Position numbers and translations under genes: made by a program
Assembly (NCBI GenBank): GCA_021789695.1
Contig: JAJYJH010000001.1
Location: 186,001 to 250,000, forward strand
DNA from: a bacterium
GTDB lineage: Bacteria; Elusimicrobiota; Elusimicrobia; Elusimicrobiales; UBA9959
Direction of reading: 5' to 3'
Length of the DNA stretch: 64,000 nucleotides
The notes under the pieces: generated by a model
Told to the model about the DNA's origin: nothing
Database searches by the model: none
What the model saw: the letters and a program-made list of their open reading frames with translations, nothing else
Shown: positions 8,723 through 17,363 of the stretch, piece by piece
How the letters are laid out: every line of letters begins with the position of its first letter
Numbering within the stretch: position 1 is the stretch's first letter

Positions 8723-9550
8723 CTATTTTCCCCGTTCCAGTTTTTTGGTTTTTTCCGGCTCGGTCAGGTAATTTTCGCCGGATACTACGCGCCTGCCGGT
8801 TTTTCTTTCCAGGTCCCTGCGGGCTTTGCCGGCCACGCCGCCGCCTTTGGCGGCCGCGCGGCGGTTCTCGTCAAACCCTTGCGCATTATCGGCTTTTGTT
8901 ATAGCCGTGGTGGAGGCTTCGCCGAGCATGGTGAAGATCAGTTCCAGGTCCGTCATGTGATCGCGCAGATTTTCACGGTCCAGCCCTTTTATCTTTTTGT
9001 GGGCCGACGGTGTCACGCCGAAGGCCGCCTTTGCGATCTCGGCGGTCAGGATCTCATATTCCCGGGGGTTTTCTACCGAGCGATTTTTCCATTCATCCGT
9101 GAGCTCCTCGCGGATGGCGATGCCGCGCATCCGTTTTTCTATCCACTCGTCCGAGTAGCCTTTCGCCTTGAAAAGGGCCCGGGTCCTTTTCGTCCCCAGT
9201 TCCGGGTTTTCTATTTCTTTTACGCGTTCATAGCCCACTCTGGCCAGCCAGCGTTTAAAGGGTTCGGCCTTGGGGGAAGGGATGGACTGTATTATACGGA
9301 ATATCCCCTCTGTATTCGCGCAATTTGCTTTTTGAGGGCCTCCTTCCGTCTGGATTACAAGGGGGGTGGCAATTTGCCCCCACCCTTTGGATAGCTCTTT
9401 ATCCCTGCGGCGCATATCCTTGATATAGCCGGCGGGGTCAAGGGAATCAGTCAGCGCGGATATTACATCGACAATGGCGAACCACCACTCGTTTTTGTGG
9501 AGCGTTCTTCTTATCCCCTTGCCCTTGAAAACAACCATCTCGTCATCCAT
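8723..9550 (-). CDS. BRO-N (phage antirepressor-type) domain protein
   Basis: A 275-aa protein. Residues about 5-105 carry the BRO-N/antirepressor pattern: VFKGKGIRRTLHKNEWWFAI, then DVISALTD, a short-helix region and EGIFRIIQSIPSPKAEPFKRWLA. The C-terminal part (KKIKGLDRENLRDHMTDLEL, DNAQGFDENRRAAAKGG) resembles that of DinD-like and chromosomal BRO proteins. The family binds DNA and often regulates phage or plasmid genes. Upstream on the minus strand, TTGCAA and TAAGAT spaced 18 bp form a plausible promoter, and AGGGGA precedes the ATG. It sits alone in the AT-richer island, so mobile origin is likely. Confidence 0.8.
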   Translation of the reverse strand: MDDEMVVFKGKGIRRTLHKNEWWFAIVDVISALTDSLDPAGYIKDMRRRDKELSKGWGQIATPLVIQTEGGPQKANCANTEGIFRIIQSIPSPKAEPFKRWLARVGYERVKEIENPELGTKRTRALFKAKGYSDEWIEKRMRGIAIREELTDEWKNRSVENPREYEILTAEIAKAAFGVTPSAHKKIKGLDRENLRDHMTDLELIFTMLGEASTTAITKADNAQGFDENRRAAAKGGGVAGKARRDLERKTGRRVVSGENYLTEPEKTKKLERGK

Positions 9551-9860
9551 AACATCCCCTAGTTATCTTAACTTTGTGGCATGCGCATTTGCAATTTTCG
9601 CGGTGCGCAATGGTTTTCCTGGTTTATGACGAAGGCAATGTGGTGTCAGGGGAAAATCCTTATAACGCTGCCATAACGCGCCTTTTCGCTCATGATTTCT
9701 GAAAATAGAATAGCACATCAACCCGACAAGGGCGTGTCGAGTTGGGTAATCCTGACTGCCATGTGTTTTCCCCCCTAATTCTACCGCTTCTTGAACTTAC
9801 CATTCCCCGGCCCCGTGCCGCGAGAATACCTTGTTCCATCTTCCCGCCTGGCGTAAAAAA
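9551..9860. other. Non-coding stretch between the BRO gene and the etf operon
   Basis: About 310 bp with no convincing frame on either strand. It holds the probable BRO promoter near 9570-9600 and the T-run after etfA at 9855-9860. The rest is AT-richer filler consistent with an island boundary. No att-like direct repeats or tRNA were seen. Confidence 0.5.
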
Positions 9861-9884
9861 TTACTTGTTCAAGACCCGCTTGAA
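9855..9884 (-). terminator. Weak intrinsic terminator at the end of etfA
   Basis: Within the last etfA codons the minus strand folds as TTCAAG-CGGGT-CTTGAA, followed after 7 nt by TTTTTT. The stem is short and AT-rich, so strength is uncertain. Confidence 0.4.
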
Positions 9885-11060
9885 TTCCCTGGTGAGCGCG
9901 GGGACGAGGTCGTTGACGTCTCCCACTATGCCGTACGTCGCCACCTTGAAGATGGGCGCGTCCGGGTCTTTGTTGATCGCTACTATCGTCTTCGACGACT
10001 GCATGCCTATCAGGTGCTGGATCTGCCCCGAGATGCCGCACGCTATATAGAGCTTCGGGCATACCGTCTTGCCCGTCTGCCCCACCTGGTGCGAGTACGG
10101 TATCCAGTCGGCGTCCACGGCGCTGCGGCTCGCGCCCACGGCCCCGCCCAGCACCTTGGCCAGCTCTTCCAGCCTGGCGAAGTTCTCCTTTGAGCCCATG
10201 CCGCGCCCGCCGGCCACTATGACGTCCGCCTCCGAAATGTTCACGGTGCTCGAGAGCTCGGCCACCATGTCCACGAGCTTCGTGCGCGAGGCGAAAGCCT
10301 CCTCCGGGTAGGACTTCTTTATCACCTCGGCGGAGCGGCCCTTGGTCACCGGGGCCTCCTTCATCACCTTGTGGCGCACCGTGGCCATCTGCGGCCGGTG
10401 GTTCGGCGTGACGATGGTGGCCATGATGTTGCCGCCGAAGGCCGGGCGCGTCTGCAGCAGCAGGCGTTCCTTCGCGTCTATGTCCAGGCCGGTGCAGTCG
10501 GCGGTGAGGCCGGCCCCGGCCTTTATGGCCACGCGCGAGACCAGGCTGCGGCCTATGGTGGTGGCGCCGCAGAGCAACACCTCGGGCTTGTGCTCCTGCA
10601 CCAGCCGCGTGAGCAACTCGGTATAAGGGTCGTCCTGGTAGGAGGCCAGCGCCGGGTGGTCCACCACGTAAACCTTGTCCGCGCCGCGCTCGCCGAGTTC
10701 GGCCGCCATGTCCTCCACGCCCGAGCCCAAGAGCACCGCGCAAAGGCTCACGCCCAGCTTGTCGGCGAGCTTGCGGCCCTCGCCCAGCAGTTCGTAGGAG
10801 ATGCTCTGCACCGCGCCCTTCTTCTGCTCGCAGAACACCCACACGTCCTTGTAGGCGGAGAGGTCTCTCTTCGGGCCGGCCGCCTTCTCCAGCTCTATGG
10901 CGGAGAACTTGCAGGCCGCCACGCAGGAGCCGCACAGCGTGCACTTGGCCATGTCTATGACGGCCTTGCGCTCGTGCATGTGGATGGCGCCGAACGGGCA
11001 GGTCTTCACGCAGAGCGTGCAGCCGGTGCACTGGTCGAGGAGTATCTTTATGGAGGCCAT
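9861..11060 (-). CDS. etfA: Electron transfer flavoprotein alpha subunit with N-terminal 2[4Fe-4S] ferredoxin domain
   Basis: A 399-aa protein. Residues 1-60 hold two ferredoxin motifs ([12 protein letters not shown] and [13 protein letters not shown]); the rest is EtfA. The FAD-binding C-terminal region includes [35 protein letters not shown] and [16 protein letters not shown]. EtfA with this extra domain is known from bifurcating enzymes such as caffeyl-CoA reductase (CarE) and lactate dehydrogenase/Etf of acetogens. With EtfB it passes electrons between NADH, ferredoxin and the acyl-CoA dehydrogenase FAD. etfB ends one base before this start. The family call is firm; bifurcation is inferred from the domain and neighbours. 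Confidence 0.95.
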   Translation of the reverse strand: MASIKILLDQCTGCTLCVKTCPFGAIHMHERKAVIDMAKCTLCGSCVAACKFSAIELEKAAGPKRDLSAYKDVWVFCEQKKGAVQSISYELLGEGRKLADKLGVSLCAVLLGSGVEDMAAELGERGADKVYVVDHPALASYQDDPYTELLTRLVQEHKPEVLLCGATTIGRSLVSRVAIKAGAGLTADCTGLDIDAKERLLLQTRPAFGGNIMATIVTPNHRPQMATVRHKVMKEAPVTKGRSAEVIKKSYPEEAFASRTKLVDMVAELSSTVNISEADVIVAGGRGMGSKENFARLEELAKVLGGAVGASRSAVDADWIPYSHQVGQTGKTVCPKLYIACGISGQIQHLIGMQSSKTIVAINKDPDAPIFKVATYGIVGDVNDLVPALTREFKRVLNK

Positions 11061-11061
11061 A

Positions 11062-11844
11062 TCAGATCACCGCCTCCTTTAGCAGGTCGGCCAGTTCCCC
11101 GGCCACTTCCTCCGCCGTGCCGGAGAGCAGCTCTCCCCCCTTGCGCGGCTCGGGCGTGAACACCTTCACCACGCGTGTCGGCGAGCCGTCCAGACCCAGC
11201 AGGGCCGGCTCGGCGTCTATGTCGGCGGCGGTCCATTTGGCTATCTTGGCCGACTTGGCGCGCATCATGCCCTTGAGCGACGGCATACGGGGCGTGTTGA
11301 TCTCCTTTACCACGGTGAAGAGGCAGGGCAGCGGGGTCTCCACCACGTCGTAGCCCTCCTCCGTCATGCGCTCCACCTTGGCGCGTTTTTCGTCTATCTC
11401 TTCTATCTTCCTGACGTAGGTGACCTGCGGGATGTCGAGGTGCGCGGAGATGCCTGGGCCCACCTGCGCGGTGTCGCCGTCGGAGGCCTGCTTGCCGCAG
11501 AGGATCACGTTGAACTCGCCGAACTTTTCTATGGCGCAGGCGAGGGTGTAGGAGGTGGCCCAGGTGTCGGCGCCGGCGAACTTGCGGTCGCTGACGAGCA
11601 CTCCTTCGTCGCAGCCGAGGCCGATGGCCTGCCTCAGCGCGTTCTCGGCCTGGGGCGGACCCATGGTGAGGACGGTCACTTTTCCGCCCAGGCGCTCCTT
11701 GAGACGGACGGCTTCCTCTATGGCGTAGGCGTCGAAGGGGTTGATGACGCTTTCGACGCCGTCGCGGATGAGGGTGTTGGTGACCGGGTCTATGCGGACG
11801 TCGGTGGTGTTGGGTACCTGTTTAATGCAGACGATTATATTCAT
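11062..11844 (-). CDS. etfB: Electron transfer flavoprotein beta subunit
   Basis: A 260-aa EtfB. MNIIVCIKQVPNTTDVRIDP at the N-terminus, TMGPPQAENALRQA, AGADTWATSYTLA and ASDGDTAQVGP are typical of EtfB proteins that bind a second FAD and NADH in bifurcating complexes. It pairs with EtfA to carry electrons from or to the acyl-CoA dehydrogenase encoded just upstream. The structured intergenic element at 11914-12027 separates the two. The ribosome site before ATG 11844 is weak (GGTAAAAAGAAAA). Confidence 0.95.
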   Translation of the reverse strand: MNIIVCIKQVPNTTDVRIDPVTNTLIRDGVESVINPFDAYAIEEAVRLKERLGGKVTVLTMGPPQAENALRQAIGLGCDEGVLVSDRKFAGADTWATSYTLACAIEKFGEFNVILCGKQASDGDTAQVGPGISAHLDIPQVTYVRKIEEIDEKRAKVERMTEEGYDVVETPLPCLFTVVKEINTPRMPSLKGMMRAKSAKIAKWTAADIDAEPALLGLDGSPTRVVKVFTPEPRKGGELLSGTAEEVAGELADLLKEAVI

Positions 11845-11913
11845 TTTTCTTTTTACCCTAAATCAGTTTAAGGGGCAGTCGCTTGTATTGCGGGACGGCG
11901 AGGCTATGGGGTT

Positions 11914-12027
11914 GGCGGGCCGTCACGGAGGCCGAGGCTTGCGTAAGCGACGAGGCCGAGTGACGAGCGGGGCGAACGGTGTTCGCGACCGCGTGCCCGA
12001 CGACCTTATGGCCTCGCCAGGCCCGCC
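11914..12027. repeat. Structured intergenic element between acyl-CoA dehydrogenase and etfB
   Basis: Outer arms GGCGGGCC (11914-11921) and GGCCCGCC (12020-12027) close a region holding at least two more stems. One is GTCAC/GTGAC (11922-11926/11960-11964) with an inner GCTT-GCGT-AAGC hairpin. The other is GCGAAC-GGT-GTTCGC (11972-11986). The sequence GAGGCCGAG appears twice. This is a multi-stem element of REP-like character or a small structured RNA. It lies inside a likely operon, so it could affect mRNA processing between acd and etfBA. Confidence 0.5.
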
Positions 12028-12040
12028 ACGATACTAGAGT

Positions 12041-13195
12041 CTATTTCTTCAGCGTCTCCTTGATCATGTTGGCGGCGACGACGTTGCGCTGGATCTGGTT
12101 GGTGCCCTCGTAGATCTGCGTAATCTTGGCGTCGCGCATGTACTTCTCCACCGGGTAGTCGCGCATATAGCCGTAGCCTCCCATGATCTGCACCGCGTCC
12201 ACCGCCACCTTCATGGCCACGTCGCTGGCGAACAGCTTGGCCATGGCCGATTCCTTGGAAATGCCCTTGGCGCCGGAGTCCACCAGGCGGGCCACCGAGT
12301 AGGTGAGCGCGCGGGCGGCCTCTATCTGCGTGCCCATGTCGGCGAGCATATGCTGTATGGCCTGGAAGCTGGAGATGGGAGCGCCGAACTGCACGCGGGT
12401 GCGCGCGTAGTCCAGCGCGTGGTCGAGAGCCCCCTGCGCTATGCCTACTGCCTGCGCCGCCACTCCGGGGCGGGAGGTGTCCAGAGTCTTGAGCGCCACT
12501 ATGAAGCCCATGCCCTCGCGGGCGAGCAGGTTGGCGGCGGGCACCTCGCAGTCTGTGAAAATCACCTCGCGCGTGGCCGAGGCGCGGATGCCCATCTTCT
12601 TCTCTTTCTTGCCGAACTCCATGCCCTTGGCGCCCTTCTCCACTATGAAAGCGCTGGCGCCGCGGGCGCCGCGGGCCTTGTCGGTGATAGCGACCACGGT
12701 GTAGATGTCGGCCTCGCCGGCGTTGGTGATCCACTGCTTGGTGCCGTTCAAAACGTACTTGTCCCCTTCCTTGCGGGCCGTGGTCTTTATGGAGCCCGCG
12801 TCGGAGCCGGCCTCGGCCTCGGTGAGGCAGAAGGCCGCAAGGCGCTTGCCCCTGGCGACGTCCGGCAGGAACCTCTTCTTCTGCTCGTCTGAGCCGTGCA
12901 GCAGGATGGGCAGCGTGCCGAGCGCGGTGCCGGCGTAGCCCAGCGCTATGCCGCCGCAGGCGCGCGAGAGTTCCTCGGTGACCAGGCACATGTCCATGAT
13001 GCCGCCTCCGAGTCCCCCGTAGGCCTCGGGCAGGTAGATGCCGAACAGGTCGCTCTCGGCCAGCACCTTCATGATGGGCCAGGCGAACTCCTCGGTCTCG
13101 TCGTAGTGGGCGGCCACCGGTTTTATCTTCTCAACCGCTATCCTGCGGGCCAGGTCGCGTATCATCGTCTGCTGCTCGGTGAGTAAATAATCCAT
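12041..13195 (-). CDS. Acyl-CoA dehydrogenase
   Basis: A 384-aa FAD enzyme of normal family length. Landmarks are LPEAYGGLGGGIMD, AFCLTEAEAGSDAGSI at the FAD/substrate site, KQWITNAG, DTSRPGVAAQAVGIAQ, and the catalytic-base region ITQIYEGTNQIQRNV near the C-terminus. It oxidises acyl-CoA to enoyl-CoA, or runs the reverse when coupled to a bifurcating Etf. ATG 13195 is preceded by CAGGAG; an upstream in-frame ATG has no ribosome site. etfB and etfA follow. A butyryl-CoA-type role is the best guess, but chain length cannot be read. Confidence 0.93.
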   Translation of the reverse strand: MDYLLTEQQTMIRDLARRIAVEKIKPVAAHYDETEEFAWPIMKVLAESDLFGIYLPEAYGGLGGGIMDMCLVTEELSRACGGIALGYAGTALGTLPILLHGSDEQKKRFLPDVARGKRLAAFCLTEAEAGSDAGSIKTTARKEGDKYVLNGTKQWITNAGEADIYTVVAITDKARGARGASAFIVEKGAKGMEFGKKEKKMGIRASATREVIFTDCEVPAANLLAREGMGFIVALKTLDTSRPGVAAQAVGIAQGALDHALDYARTRVQFGAPISSFQAIQHMLADMGTQIEAARALTYSVARLVDSGAKGISKESAMAKLFASDVAMKVAVDAVQIMGGYGYMRDYPVEKYMRDAKITQIYEGTNQIQRNVVAANMIKETLKK

Positions 13196-13375
13196 GTTCA
13201 GGCTCCTGAGTCGGCTGAAAATTACGAAAAAGGCGGCGTCGCCCCGCCGAAGCATAAATGGTATCAAAAACTAAAAAGACCGCGCAATTTTATATTATAT
13301 ATATGTAAAAATTCGGTAACACGTATCCGGTAGAATAACTATTGGAAGCGATACCTCATAACTCCGGAGAAAGCT

Positions 13376-14152
13376 ATGGACATAATGACCCTCGGTGGAT
13401 TCCTGCTCGGCGGCGCGGTGGTCGCCTGGGGCATTTTCTCTTCCGGCATCGGGGACAAACTGCTCAGTCCGCACGGTATAGTTATAGTTCTGGGCGGCAC
13501 GCTGGCGGCCACGGTCATCAACACCTCCTACAAGCGCTTCATGTCCGGCCTGCGGGCCTTCCTGGAGATCTTTTCCTCCGCCAAGATCCCCTCCGTGGAG
13601 GAGGCGGTGCGCGTGCTGACGGGCATGGCCGAGACCGCGCAGCGGCAGGGCGGCATAATGGCCATCTCGAACCCTGACCCGGCCTTCGCGGGCGGCTTCC
13701 TGAAGCGCGCTGTCGGCGTGGCTATGATAAGCGCGGAGTCCAGGGAGACCCGCAATATCCTTGAGGAGGAGATCCGCCTGCGCCGTCTCGACGTGCAGGA
13801 GGACTCAAACTTCTTCCGTACTGCTGGCGTGCTCTCGCCGATGTTCGGCCTGATCGGGACGCTATTCGGCATCATCCAGACGCTGAGCAATATCTCCGAC
13901 CCCACCACCATCGGCAAGTCCATGGCCGTGGCCATCAGCTCGGCCTTTTTCGGCATCGCGCTGTCCAACCTCCTGTTCGTCCCGGTGGCCAATAAGATCC
14001 GCCTGCGCGCCATGGAGGAGACGCTGGTGCTGCAGCTGATACTGGAGGGCGTGATAGACATCATGGGCGGCAAGACCCCCCACCTGATAGATATGCATCT
14101 GCGCGGCTACCTGCTGCGCGAGGCCGGCAGGTCCGGGCCGGCGAAGGCGTAA
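13376..14152 (+). CDS. motA: MotA-type stator subunit
   Basis: A 258-aa inner-membrane protein of the MotA/PomA family. It has two N-terminal helices (GGFLLGGAVVAWGIF; HGIVIVLGGTLAATVINT), a large cytoplasmic loop (about 55-155) and two C-terminal helices with the conserved GVLSPMFGLIGTLFGIIQ and ISSAFFGIALSNLLFVP. With MotB it forms a proton or sodium channel that turns ion flow into motion. GGAGAAAG precedes the ATG. It heads a plus-strand run with motB, a kinase and three response regulators. No flagellar filament, hook or export genes are present in the window. Confidence 0.93.
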   Translation: MDIMTLGGFLLGGAVVAWGIFSSGIGDKLLSPHGIVIVLGGTLAATVINTSYKRFMSGLRAFLEIFSSAKIPSVEEAVRVLTGMAETAQRQGGIMAISNPDPAFAGGFLKRAVGVAMISAESRETRNILEEEIRLRRLDVQEDSNFFRTAGVLSPMFGLIGTLFGIIQTLSNISDPTTIGKSMAVAISSAFFGIALSNLLFVPVANKIRLRAMEETLVLQLILEGVIDIMGGKTPHLIDMHLRGYLLREAGRSGPAKA

Positions 14153-14164
14153 GGGGTAAGGACA

Positions 14165-14791
14165 ATGCGTTTCTACGAACGCGAGGACGAACTGGAGAAC
14201 GAGCTCAACCGCGGCGCGTTGTGGGCCGTCACCTACGGCGACATGATGAGCTACCTGATGATCTTCTTCCTGATCCTGTTCGCGTTCTACAGCTCGAAGA
14301 AGATAGAGAACCAGTTTTCGATGAAGGGCATAGAGGAGACCTTCGGCAAGGACACGCAGATAGCCAGCACCCTGTTCGCCAAGAACGGCATACAGCAGAT
14401 AGCCAAGGTCGAAATCTCGGCGAACAAGATAACGATAAACTTCGCCAACCCGATACTTTTCGCTCCCGGCAGCGACGTGCTGAAGCCCTCCTCTTACCCG
14501 CACCTGCGCAGGCTTGCCGGAGTTTTTAAGGACCTGCCGAACCCTATCCAGGTGGAGGGCTATACCGACAACGTGCCGCTGGGGCGCGGCGCCAAGTTCA
14601 AGTCCAACTGGGAGCTCTCCTCGGCGCGCGCCTTTTCGGTGCTGCGCTTCTTCATAAAGGAAGGGGTGGCCCCGGAGAAGCTGTCCGCCGTGGGCTACGG
14701 GGCGTATAAGCCGATCGCTTCCAACGACACCCCAGAGGGGCGCGCCAAGAACAGGCGCATAGAGATAAACATCATCAGGCACGAGATCTGA
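14165..14791 (+). CDS. motB: MotB-type stator subunit with OmpA-like domain
   Basis: A 208-aa protein. A short cytoplasmic head is followed by one helix with the pattern WAVTYGDMMSYLMIFFLILFA. Asp26 occupies the position of the ion-carrying aspartate of MotB (Asp32 in E. coli). The plug/linker runs about 45-95, and the OmpA-type peptidoglycan-binding domain about 100-205 with EGYTDNVPLG, NWELSSARAFSVL and NRRIEINI. It anchors the stator to the cell wall. It lies 12 nt after motA. The intact Asp argues for a working ion channel. Confidence 0.93.
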   Translation: MRFYEREDELENELNRGALWAVTYGDMMSYLMIFFLILFAFYSSKKIENQFSMKGIEETFGKDTQIASTLFAKNGIQQIAKVEISANKITINFANPILFAPGSDVLKPSSYPHLRRLAGVFKDLPNPIQVEGYTDNVPLGRGAKFKSNWELSSARAFSVLRFFIKEGVAPEKLSAVGYGAYKPIASNDTPEGRAKNRRIEINIIRHEI

Positions 14792-14825
14792 GGATGAAAG
14801 TGGAAGACAGGCCGGGACCTCTCAA

Positions 14826-16946
14826 ATGAAACTGACTACCCGCTTCCTGCTGATACTGCTGGGGCTGGCCGTCGTCCCGCTGCTGCTGGCCGTCGGCTGG
14901 AACGTCTATCAGTACAATTCCTCGGTCAACAGCTATTTCGCGCTGCACCGGGCGCTCTCCAGCCTCTCCGCCTCCAACGTGGAGGAATGGCTGCAGGACG
15001 TCAACCGCAACCTGGCCTTTCTGTACGAGTTCGAGAACCCGCTGCGAGGCAGAAAGGCGAACGTTTCGGAGATGATCCACCAGGCCGTGCGCATCAACTC
15101 CGAAATTATGTCGCTGGCGCTGATAGACAGCGACGGCAAAGAGGAGTTCTACCTGCAGAGCGAGAAGGTCAAGGACAAGAGTTCCCTGGCCGGCCTGCAG
15201 AAGGAGCTTGTCGCGAAGGCCGCGGATTCCGGGGTAGTCACCTCGGGCGAGCCGGTCTGCGTGCAGGGCCAGGTCTATTTCCCCCTTGCCTATCCGCTGG
15301 TGGACGGGCGCGTCGTGGTCTTCCATTTCTCCATGGACAGGCTGCTGGGAAAGATAAACTCGCAGAAGAGCGGCAGGACGGGCCGGGTCTTCATAACCGA
15401 TAAGAACGCGGTGCCGCTGCCCTGTCAGGATATGAAGGGGCTGGACTACAAGCCCTCGGACCTGCTGGACATCTTCCATCACGGCGGCCGTACCGGCACC
15501 TTCTCCGGACTCAGGATCTCCGGAGAGAATTACTCCGGGGCCTACGCCGCCGTGGAGAAACTGGACTGGGCCGCGGTCTCGGTGCAGTCGGAGAACGAGC
15601 TCTACGGCAAGCAACGCAAGTCCATCCTGGTCTTCGCCGTGATGTCCGTGATAATCTTCGTCATAGCGCTTTTCGTGGTTTTCCTGGTCTCCAACCGCAT
15701 CATCAAGCCGGTCAACAATATGGTCGGCGGCGTGAAGGGGTTCCTGAAGACGCAGCACCTGGAGAGTCCTATCCCCAAGGAAGGCTGGCCAGAAATCAAA
15801 TCTCTCGTCGGTATCCTGAATCGCCTGATGCTGGAGCTTCAGGCCTACCGCGCGTTCCAGCTGAACCAGATCGTGGAGGAGAAAGGCAAGGCGCAGGCGC
15901 TGATAGATACGATTTCGGACGGGGTGCTGCTGATAGACGACCGCGGCTCTCTGATCTACTGCAACGGTACCGCGCTGAAACTGCTTGGCATCCCGAAAAT
16001 CTCGCCAGAGATAGCCGTCCCCCGTTCGGTCAAGAACGAGGCGTTCTATAACGCCCTGACCGACCTGCTCGCCCAGAAGGAGAAGTACCTGAAGACCGAG
16101 GTGGAGGCCCCGCTCTCCAACGAGACCAGCACAGTCACCAAGAGCTTCCGCGTCATCTCCAACCAGTTCATGCTGGCCACGCTCAAGCGCCCTGGCCGCG
16201 TCATCATCATCCGCGACATCACGAGCGAGAAGGAGATCGAGAAGGCCAAGGAAGACTTCTTCCACATGATCACGCACGACATGCGCGCGCCGCTCTCCAC
16301 CCTGCAGGGTTACACCGAGCTGCTGGCCAAGAAGGTCGGCGGCAACCCGGCCATCGACAAGTACCTGCAGAGCATGCTGTATTCCTCGCGGCGCCTGCGC
16401 GGCATGATAGATGACATCCTGAACACGACCAAGCTCGAACGCGGCACGATGACGCTGCAGCTCGATGCCGTGGACGCCCTCGCGCTCATCACCCGCATCA
16501 AGGAGAACCACGAGCCGGTGGCCGGTCCGAAGAACATAAAGCTGCTGGTCGTCCCGCCGGCCGCCCCCATAAAGTTAATGGGCGACCCGATCCTGCTGGA
16601 GCGCGTCATCACCAACCTGATGGGGAACTCGCTTAAGTTCACTCCCGGCGGGGGTTCCATAACGCTCTCCACGTGGGAGGACCCGGGCAAGGTGTTCTTC
16701 TCCGTGCAGGACACCGGGCCCGGCATCCCGGAGAACAAACGCAAGGAGATCTTCGAAAAGTACTCTCAGATGGAGGAGCACAAGAGCCAGGGCTTCGGGC
16801 TGGGCCTGGCGATGTGCAAGATGACGGTGGAACTGCACAAAGGCGACATATGGGTGGAGTCCGAAGTGGGCAAGGGCAGCAAGTTCATCTTCACGGTCTC
16901 AAAGACTATGGCCGCCCCGCCACCGCCGGTCCCCTCTCCGTCTTGA
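14826..16946 (+). CDS. Membrane sensor histidine kinase (extracellular sensor, PAS, HisKA, HATPase)
   Basis: A 706-aa protein. A transmembrane helix (about 5-25) is followed by a large periplasmic region (about 26-265) of Cache-like size and a second helix (about 272-293). Then come a HAMP-like linker and a PAS-like part (ALIDTISDGVLLIDDRGSLIYCN). The HisKA box FFHMITHDMRAPLSTL holds His484. The ATPase domain shows the N-box (LERVITNLMGNSLKFTP), DTGPGIPE and GFGLGLAM. It follows motB by 34 nt, so stator and kinase are probably co-transcribed. It is expected to phosphorylate one or both receivers encoded next. The ligand is unknown. Confidence 0.92.
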   Translation: MKLTTRFLLILLGLAVVPLLLAVGWNVYQYNSSVNSYFALHRALSSLSASNVEEWLQDVNRNLAFLYEFENPLRGRKANVSEMIHQAVRINSEIMSLALIDSDGKEEFYLQSEKVKDKSSLAGLQKELVAKAADSGVVTSGEPVCVQGQVYFPLAYPLVDGRVVVFHFSMDRLLGKINSQKSGRTGRVFITDKNAVPLPCQDMKGLDYKPSDLLDIFHHGGRTGTFSGLRISGENYSGAYAAVEKLDWAAVSVQSENELYGKQRKSILVFAVMSVIIFVIALFVVFLVSNRIIKPVNNMVGGVKGFLKTQHLESPIPKEGWPEIKSLVGILNRLMLELQAYRAFQLNQIVEEKGKAQALIDTISDGVLLIDDRGSLIYCNGTALKLLGIPKISPEIAVPRSVKNEAFYNALTDLLAQKEKYLKTEVEAPLSNETSTVTKSFRVISNQFMLATLKRPGRVIIIRDITSEKEIEKAKEDFFHMITHDMRAPLSTLQGYTELLAKKVGGNPAIDKYLQSMLYSSRRLRGMIDDILNTTKLERGTMTLQLDAVDALALITRIKENHEPVAGPKNIKLLVVPPAAPIKLMGDPILLERVITNLMGNSLKFTPGGGSITLSTWEDPGKVFFSVQDTGPGIPENKRKEIFEKYSQMEEHKSQGFGLGLAMCKMTVELHKGDIWVESEVGKGSKFIFTVSKTMAAPPPPVPSPS

Positions 16947-16965
16947 AAAACGCCGCGATTTGAAC

Positions 16966-16971
16966 TATACT
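16966..16971 (+). promoter_or_regulatory. -10-like TATACT before the first receiver gene
   Basis: TATACT ends 17 nt before ATG 16989 in the only real gap (42 bp) of the plus-strand signalling operon. It suggests an extra internal promoter for the receiver genes. No -35 box is obvious. GGAG at 16977-16980 is the likely ribosome site. Confidence 0.35.
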
Positions 16972-16988
16972 AGCAACGGAGCTGCGCT

Positions 16989-17363
16989 ATGAACCTGATG
17001 CTGATAGTGGACGATAACGTCGAGTTCCGCAACATGGTCTCCGACTATTTCACGGACCTGGGATTCACCGTGGAAATAGCGGACAACGGCCGCGAGGGCC
17101 TGGCGAAGGCCCGCGCGATCCGCCCGGACATCATCCTGCTGGACGTGATGATGCCCGATATAGGCGGCATAGAGGTCATACGCCAGCTTCAGGCCGAGGA
17201 CGAGACCCGCTCTATTCCGGTCCTGGTCATAACCGGCACTTTTTTCGACAAGAACATGAGCGAACTTTTCAGGCAGGAGCCGAACTGCCGCGAGTTCATG
17301 AGCAAAACCGTCGAGCTCTCCTACCTGCAGAAGAAGGTGGAGTCCCTGTTCAAGAAAAAATGA
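16989..17363 (+). CDS. CheY-like single-domain response regulator
   Basis: A 124-aa stand-alone receiver. The acidic pair is Asp8-Asp9 (IVDDN), the phospho-acceptor is Asp52 in LLDVMMPD, the switch Thr lies in VITGT, and the conserved lysine is Lys106 (MSKT). All key residues are present, so it should be phosphorylatable. With no output domain it must act by binding a partner, as CheY does at the flagellar switch. Given the MotAB and FliG-like neighbours, a motor-control role is an attractive inference. Confidence 0.9.
   Translation: MNLMLIVDDNVEFRNMVSDYFTDLGFTVEIADNGREGLAKARAIRPDIILLDVMMPDIGGIEVIRQLQAEDETRSIPVLVITGTFFDKNMSELFRQEPNCREFMSKTVELSYLQKKVESLFKKK

Noticed and set aside
8525-9394. 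Open frame of 289 codons on the plus strand over the BRO gene
   Set aside because: Phe/Gly-rich antisense product with no ribosome site; the minus strand has clear BRO-N motifs.
13376-14791. ExbB/ExbD or TolQ/TolR instead of MotA/MotB
   Set aside because: MotB has the OmpA peptidoglycan domain and the WxxxYxDMM helix; the MotA loop size and SPMFGLIGT motif fit MotA better.
14775-16511. Open frame of 578 codons antisense to the MotAB-linked kinase
   Set aside because: Composition-driven shadow: low-complexity, no family pattern, while the opposite strand has all kinase motifs.
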